A stretch of 64,000 nucleotides of DNA from Serratia nevei (GTDB lineage Bacteria; Pseudomonadota; Gammaproteobacteria; Enterobacterales; Enterobacteriaceae). The notes beneath the pieces are model-generated. The model saw only the letters and a program-made list of their open reading frames with translations, was not told where the DNA came from and did no database searches. Numbering within the stretch: the first letter of the stretch is position 1; every line of letters begins with the position of its first letter. This document shows positions 58,883 to 64,000 of the stretch, piece by piece. The position numbers and the translations under genes are program-made. The DNA lies in NCBI RefSeq assembly GCF_024160145.1, contig NZ_JAMYWQ010000005.1, positions 113,887 to 177,886 on the forward strand, read 5' to 3'.

Positions 58883-59290
58883 ATGGCCAACGTGCTCACA
58901 CTGTGCTGGAAATACCTGAGGGCCCTGCTCCTCATCTACCTTTGTCTGTTCGTTGGCAACGCGCTGGCGGCGCTGCTACCGTTCGCCATTCCCGGCAGTA
59001 TCATCGGCATGCTGCTGCTGTTCGCGCTGCTCTCCACCCAGATCCTGCCGGCCAAATGGGTTAAACCCGGCTGCCATTTGCTGATCCGTTACATGGTGCT
59101 GCTGTTCGTGCCGATCGGCGTCGGGGTGATGAAATACTACGACCAAATTGTGGCGCATCTGGGCCCGTTGGTTATCTCTTGCCTGATCAGCACGCTGATG
59201 GTACTGGTGGTGGTCGGCTATACCTCACACTATTTTCATCGCGAGCGCCGCATCGCCGGCAAGCCCGACGACAAGGAGGGCAACCCATGA
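58883..59290 (+). CDS. yohJ: YohJ: CidA/LrgA-family membrane protein
   Basis: The 135-aa inner-membrane protein has four helices and matches Yoh[70 protein letters not shown]. CidA/LrgA proteins are holin-like and linked to lysis control and, in some bacteria, pyruvate movement. The ATG at 58883 is chosen because E. coli YohJ begins at the same point; a longer frame from 58763 has no family support. It overlaps yohK by four bases. Confidence 0.94.
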   Translation: MANVLTLCWKYLRALLLIYLCLFVGNALAALLPFAIPGSIIGMLLLFALLSTQILPAKWVKPGCHLLIRYMVLLFVPIGVGVMKYYDQIVAHLGPLVISCLISTLMVLVVVGYTSHYFHRERRIAGKPDDKEGNP

Positions 59291-59982
59291 TCCATGAAAT
59301 CTGGTGGTCGCTGCCGCTGACGCTGGCGGTCTATTTCGCCGCGCGCTGGCTGGCGCGCAAGCTGAACATGCCGCTGCTCAACCCGCTGCTGGTTTCCATG
59401 GCGGTGATCATCCCGCTGCTGCTGCTCACCGGCATCCCCTATGAGCGCTACTTCCTCGGCAGCAAAATCCTCAACGACCTGCTGCAGCCGGCGGTCGTCG
59501 CACTGGCCTTCCCGCTGTATGAACAGCTGCACCAGATCCGCGCGCGCTGGAAGTCGATTATCGCGGTGTGCTTCATCGGCAGCCTGACCGCCATGATCAG
59601 CGGTGGTGCCATCGCCCTGTGGCTGGGCGCCACGCCGGAAATCGCCGCCTCTATCCTGCCGAAATCGGTCACGACGCCGATCGCCATGGCCGTCGCGGAC
59701 TCACTCGGCGGCATTCCGGCGATCAGCGCGGTCTGCGTCATTTTCGTCGGTATCCTCGGCGCCGTGTTCGGCCATACGCTGTTCAACCTGCTGAAAATCA
59801 CCACCCACTCGGCGCGCGGTCTGGCGATGGGCACCGCCTCCCACGCGCTGGGCACCGCCCGCTGCGCAGAGATGGACTACCAGGAGGGCGCCTTCGGTTC
59901 GCTGGCGCTGGTGATCTGCGGCATCATCACCTCGCTGCTGGCGCCGTTCCTGTTCCCGGTGCTGCTGCACCTGTTCGGTTGA
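59287..59982 (+). CDS. yohK: YohK: CidB/LrgB-family membrane protein
   Basis: The 231-aa protein (exactly the E. coli length) starts [20 protein letters not shown] at an ATGA overlap with yoh[51 protein letters not shown] and [27 protein letters not shown] are hallmark LrgB segments. It works as the partner of YohJ. The order yohJ-yohK-cdd is the E. coli order. Confidence 0.96.
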   Translation: MIHEIWWSLPLTLAVYFAARWLARKLNMPLLNPLLVSMAVIIPLLLLTGIPYERYFLGSKILNDLLQPAVVALAFPLYEQLHQIRARWKSIIAVCFIGSLTAMISGGAIALWLGATPEIAASILPKSVTTPIAMAVADSLGGIPAISAVCVIFVGILGAVFGHTLFNLLKITTHSARGLAMGTASHALGTARCAEMDYQEGAFGSLALVICGIITSLLAPFLFPVLLHLFG

Positions 59983-59995
59983 ACGCGGTGAAACT

Positions 59996-60088
59996 TGCGA
60001 TACATCTCACATTTATGTATCCCATTGCATTAATTTCACCAATTAAGAGACATTAATCACACTTTAATGTCTCTGGCCTGCCTAGAAT
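59996..60088 (+). promoter_or_regulatory. cdd promoter with two CRP-like sites
   Basis: TGCGATACATCTCACA (59996-60011) and AGAGACATTAATCACA (60046-60061) both keep TCACA and most of the left half of the CRP site. With TAGAAT (60083-60088) as -10 and a start near 60095, their centres fall at about -91.5 and -41.5. This is the arrangement known for the CRP/CytR-controlled cdd and deoP2 promoters of E. coli. CytR would bind between the sites; its own operator is not evident. Confidence 0.75.
60046..60074. repeat. Perfect 11-bp inverted repeat over the proximal CRP site of cdd
   Basis: AGAGACATTAA (60046-60056) and TTAATGTCTCT (60064-60074) are perfect complements around the seven bases TCACACT. 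The repeat overlaps the CRP-like site at -41.5 and the spacer before the -10, so it could be an operator for a dimeric regulator such as CytR. Confidence 0.7.
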
Positions 60089-60119
60089 GTTATCCCGTTA
60101 ACCTGTAGAGAGACTTTCT

Positions 60120-61004
60120 ATGCATCCGCGTTTTCACACTGCGTTCAGCGCACTGCCTGCGACACTGCAATCCGCCCTGCGGCCCTATCTGGACGCGCCT
60201 GACTTTCCGGCGATGTTCACGGCCGAGCAAGCGGCGGCGATCCGCACAGGCTGCGGGTTGGACGATGACGCGCTGGCATTCGCGCTGCTGCCGTTGGCGG
60301 CGGCCTGCTCGTTAACCCCGATATCGCACTTCCACGTCGGCGCCATCGCGCGCGGGCAAAGTGGCAACCTCTATTTCGGCGCCAATATGGAATTCAGCGG
60401 CGCACCGCTGCAGCAAACCGTGCATGCGGAACAGTGCGCGGTTACCCATGCCTGGTTGCGCGGCGAAAAAGCGCTGGCCTCGGTCACCGTCAACTACACG
60501 CCGTGCGGCCACTGCCGTCAGTTTATGAATGAACTGAACAGCGGCGGCGAGCTGCAGATCCGTCTGCCGGGCCGCGCGCCGGCCACGCTGGCGGACTATC
60601 TGCCGGACGCCTTCGGCCCGAAAGATCTTGATATCGCTTCGCTGCTGATGGACAAGGTCGATCACGGCCATCGGCTGGCGCTGGACGATGCGCTGACGCA
60701 GGCGGCGCTGGCGGCGGCCAATCAGAGCCACGCACCGTACAGCAACGCCCACAGCGGCGTGGCGCTGGAAACGCAGGACGGTAGCCTCTACGCCGGCCGC
60801 TATGCAGAAAACGCCGCCTTCAACCCGAGCCTGCCGCCGCTGCAGGCCGCTCTTATCCTGCTGAACCTCTCCGGCGGCGATTGCCTGAACATCCGCCGCG
60901 CCGTGCTGGTCGAACCGCAAGAGGCGATCCTCAGCCAGTGGGACGCCACCCGCGCCACGCTGGCGGCACTGGGCTGCCAAAACGTCAGCCGCGCCGCGTT
61001 CTAA
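60120..61004 (+). CDS. cdd: Cytidine deaminase
   Basis: Cdd deaminates cytidine and deoxycytidine in salvage. The 294-aa length (same as E. coli) is that of the large dimeric type with a degenerate second domain. Zinc ligands and the catalytic Glu are in VHAEQCA (His about 102, Glu about 104) and PCGHCRQF (Cys about 129 and 132). The C-terminal half ([13 protein letters not shown]) lacks the zinc ligands, as usual. AGAGAG precedes the ATG. Confidence 0.97.
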   Translation: MHPRFHTAFSALPATLQSALRPYLDAPDFPAMFTAEQAAAIRTGCGLDDDALAFALLPLAAACSLTPISHFHVGAIARGQSGNLYFGANMEFSGAPLQQTVHAEQCAVTHAWLRGEKALASVTVNYTPCGHCRQFMNELNSGGELQIRLPGRAPATLADYLPDAFGPKDLDIASLLMDKVDHGHRLALDDALTQAALAAANQSHAPYSNAHSGVALETQDGSLYAGRYAENAAFNPSLPPLQAALILLNLSGGDCLNIRRAVLVEPQEAILSQWDATRATLAALGCQNVSRAAF

Positions 61005-61213
61005 GCGCACCACGGCGGAGCCATCCGGTTCCGCCGCTAACAGCCCCACCCGCCAAATACAATGCCCCAACGCCGCCAGAGAGACTTTCTTTAGTTAAAA
61101 AATCATTTGATTGTCGATAATTACGCCAACCTGGTTCATCATCTGGCAACAAATGCTGTACATCTGCTCTTTATCTCTTAGGATCGTCGGCAATAAAGTT
61201 ATCTGATACGTGA

Positions 61214-62923
<1,710 letters not shown>

Positions 62924-62943
62924 ATGGCGCGCTGAAATGACCC

Positions 62944-62967
62944 AGCCCGGCTCCGCCGGGCTTTTTT
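62944..62967 (+). terminator. maeA terminator
   Basis: AGCCCGGC (62944-62951) pairs with GCCGGGCT (62955-62962), followed by six T residues. It lies 20 bases after the maeA stop: a strong intrinsic terminator. Confidence 0.95.
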
Positions 62968-63055
62968 GTGCGGCAAAACCGCCTAAAAATGCGGCGTTGC
63001 GCGTGCTTCAGGCGGTTCGCGTCTTGCGTCGTTCGGTCAGGTAAAGTAGCCTTGA

Positions 63056-63836
<781 letters not shown>

Positions 63837-63923
63837 CGCGGCAAACGCCCAAAAGAAAGGCCGGCAATAGGCCTAATGCCGATCGTTTAAGGATCAATTG
63901 ACCGATCCTGTGGTTGCTGTACA

Positions 63924-63952
63924 AAGGGTCCATGGCATCGTCATGGACCCTT
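63924..63952. terminator. Perfect 11-bp hairpin downstream of sanA
   Basis: AAGGGTCCATG (63924-63934) pairs with CATGGACCCTT (63942-63952) around a seven-base loop. The tail is AAAATGG, not a T-tract. It may be an end-of-transcript structure for sanA or a leader of the next gene. A second possible pairing, GGATC/GATCC, lies just before it (63891-63907). Confidence 0.5.
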
Positions 63953-63955
63953 AAA

Positions 63956-64000
63956 ATGGAACTTTCCCAGGCTCTTGGCATTATCAATTTCACCACACCC
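63956..64000 (+). CDS. Possible start of an unrecognised gene cut by the right edge
   Basis: An ATG at 63956 opens 15 codons to the window end (MELSQALGIINFTTP). There is no ribosome binding site, only the hairpin at 63924-63952. The opening recalls some IS4-type transposase N-termini, but 15 residues cannot decide this, and I do not claim a function. Confidence 0.2.
   Translation, partial: MELSQALGIINFTTP

Overview
The window reads as chromosomal DNA of an enterobacterium very close to Serratia marcescens (Yersiniaceae). The reasons are a 984-residue SlaA-type S-layer protein beside a LipB-LipC-LipD type I exporter whose LipB and LipC lengths (588 and 443 aa) fit the Serratia Lip system, together with an Escherichia-like backbone (yegH-asmA-dcd-udk, mrp/metG, yohJK-cdd, maeA, sanA). 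The left 45 kb encodes cell-surface polymers almost entirely on the minus strand. Much of it is visibly AT-richer than the GC-rich housekeeping segment from 45.5 to 64 kb.

Region 1 (1-13.9 kb, minus) is an ABC-transporter-dependent rhamnose O-polysaccharide locus: rmlB-rmlA-rmlC-galE-rmlC-rmlD, a WbbL-like rhamnosyltransferase, a GT2 enzyme, Wzm, a Wzt with a C-terminal extension, and a giant protein cut by the left edge (two methyltransferase modules, a coiled coil with 21-residue repeats, a GT4 module). The coiled-coil methyltransferase protein beside Wzm/Wzt resembles in layout the chain terminators and molecular rulers of other ABC-exported O-antigens. Region 2 (14.1-22.3 kb) is the Lip type I exporter, divergent from slaA. 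An S-layer exporter beside an O-polysaccharide locus recalls Caulobacter, where the S-layer is anchored to O-polysaccharide.

Region 3 (22.4-44.6 kb, minus) is a complete Wzx/Wzy-dependent capsule or exopolysaccharide locus: wzx, a VioA-like sugar aminotransferase, a WavQ-like protein, a GT4, galU, galF, wzy, wza-wzb-wzc, two GT4s, manC, manB, wbaP, a GT2, and a secreted PslG-like glycoside hydrolase. The predicted sugars are a hexose-1-phosphate primer (WbaP), mannose (ManB/ManC), glucose or galactose (GalU/GalF/GalE) and possibly a 4-amino-4,6-dideoxyhexose made from the dTDP-sugar of RmlA/RmlB in region 1.

Three JUMPStart/ops elements (7.3, 40.6 and 45.0 kb) mark transcription units probably controlled by RfaH. 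Two of them share an upstream promoter-like architecture with identical block spacing. An RcsAB-like box lies before lipB.

Region 4 (45.5-64 kb) is conserved core: YegH, DcuC, AsmA, Dcd, Udk, a PAP2 phosphatase, Mrp, MetG, an orphan sugar-binding protein, an MFS transporter, YohJ/YohK, Cdd with two CRP-like sites, MaeA and SanA. I see no rRNA, tRNA, CRISPR array or intact insertion sequence. No database search was possible, so family names rest on recognised motifs, lengths and gene order.
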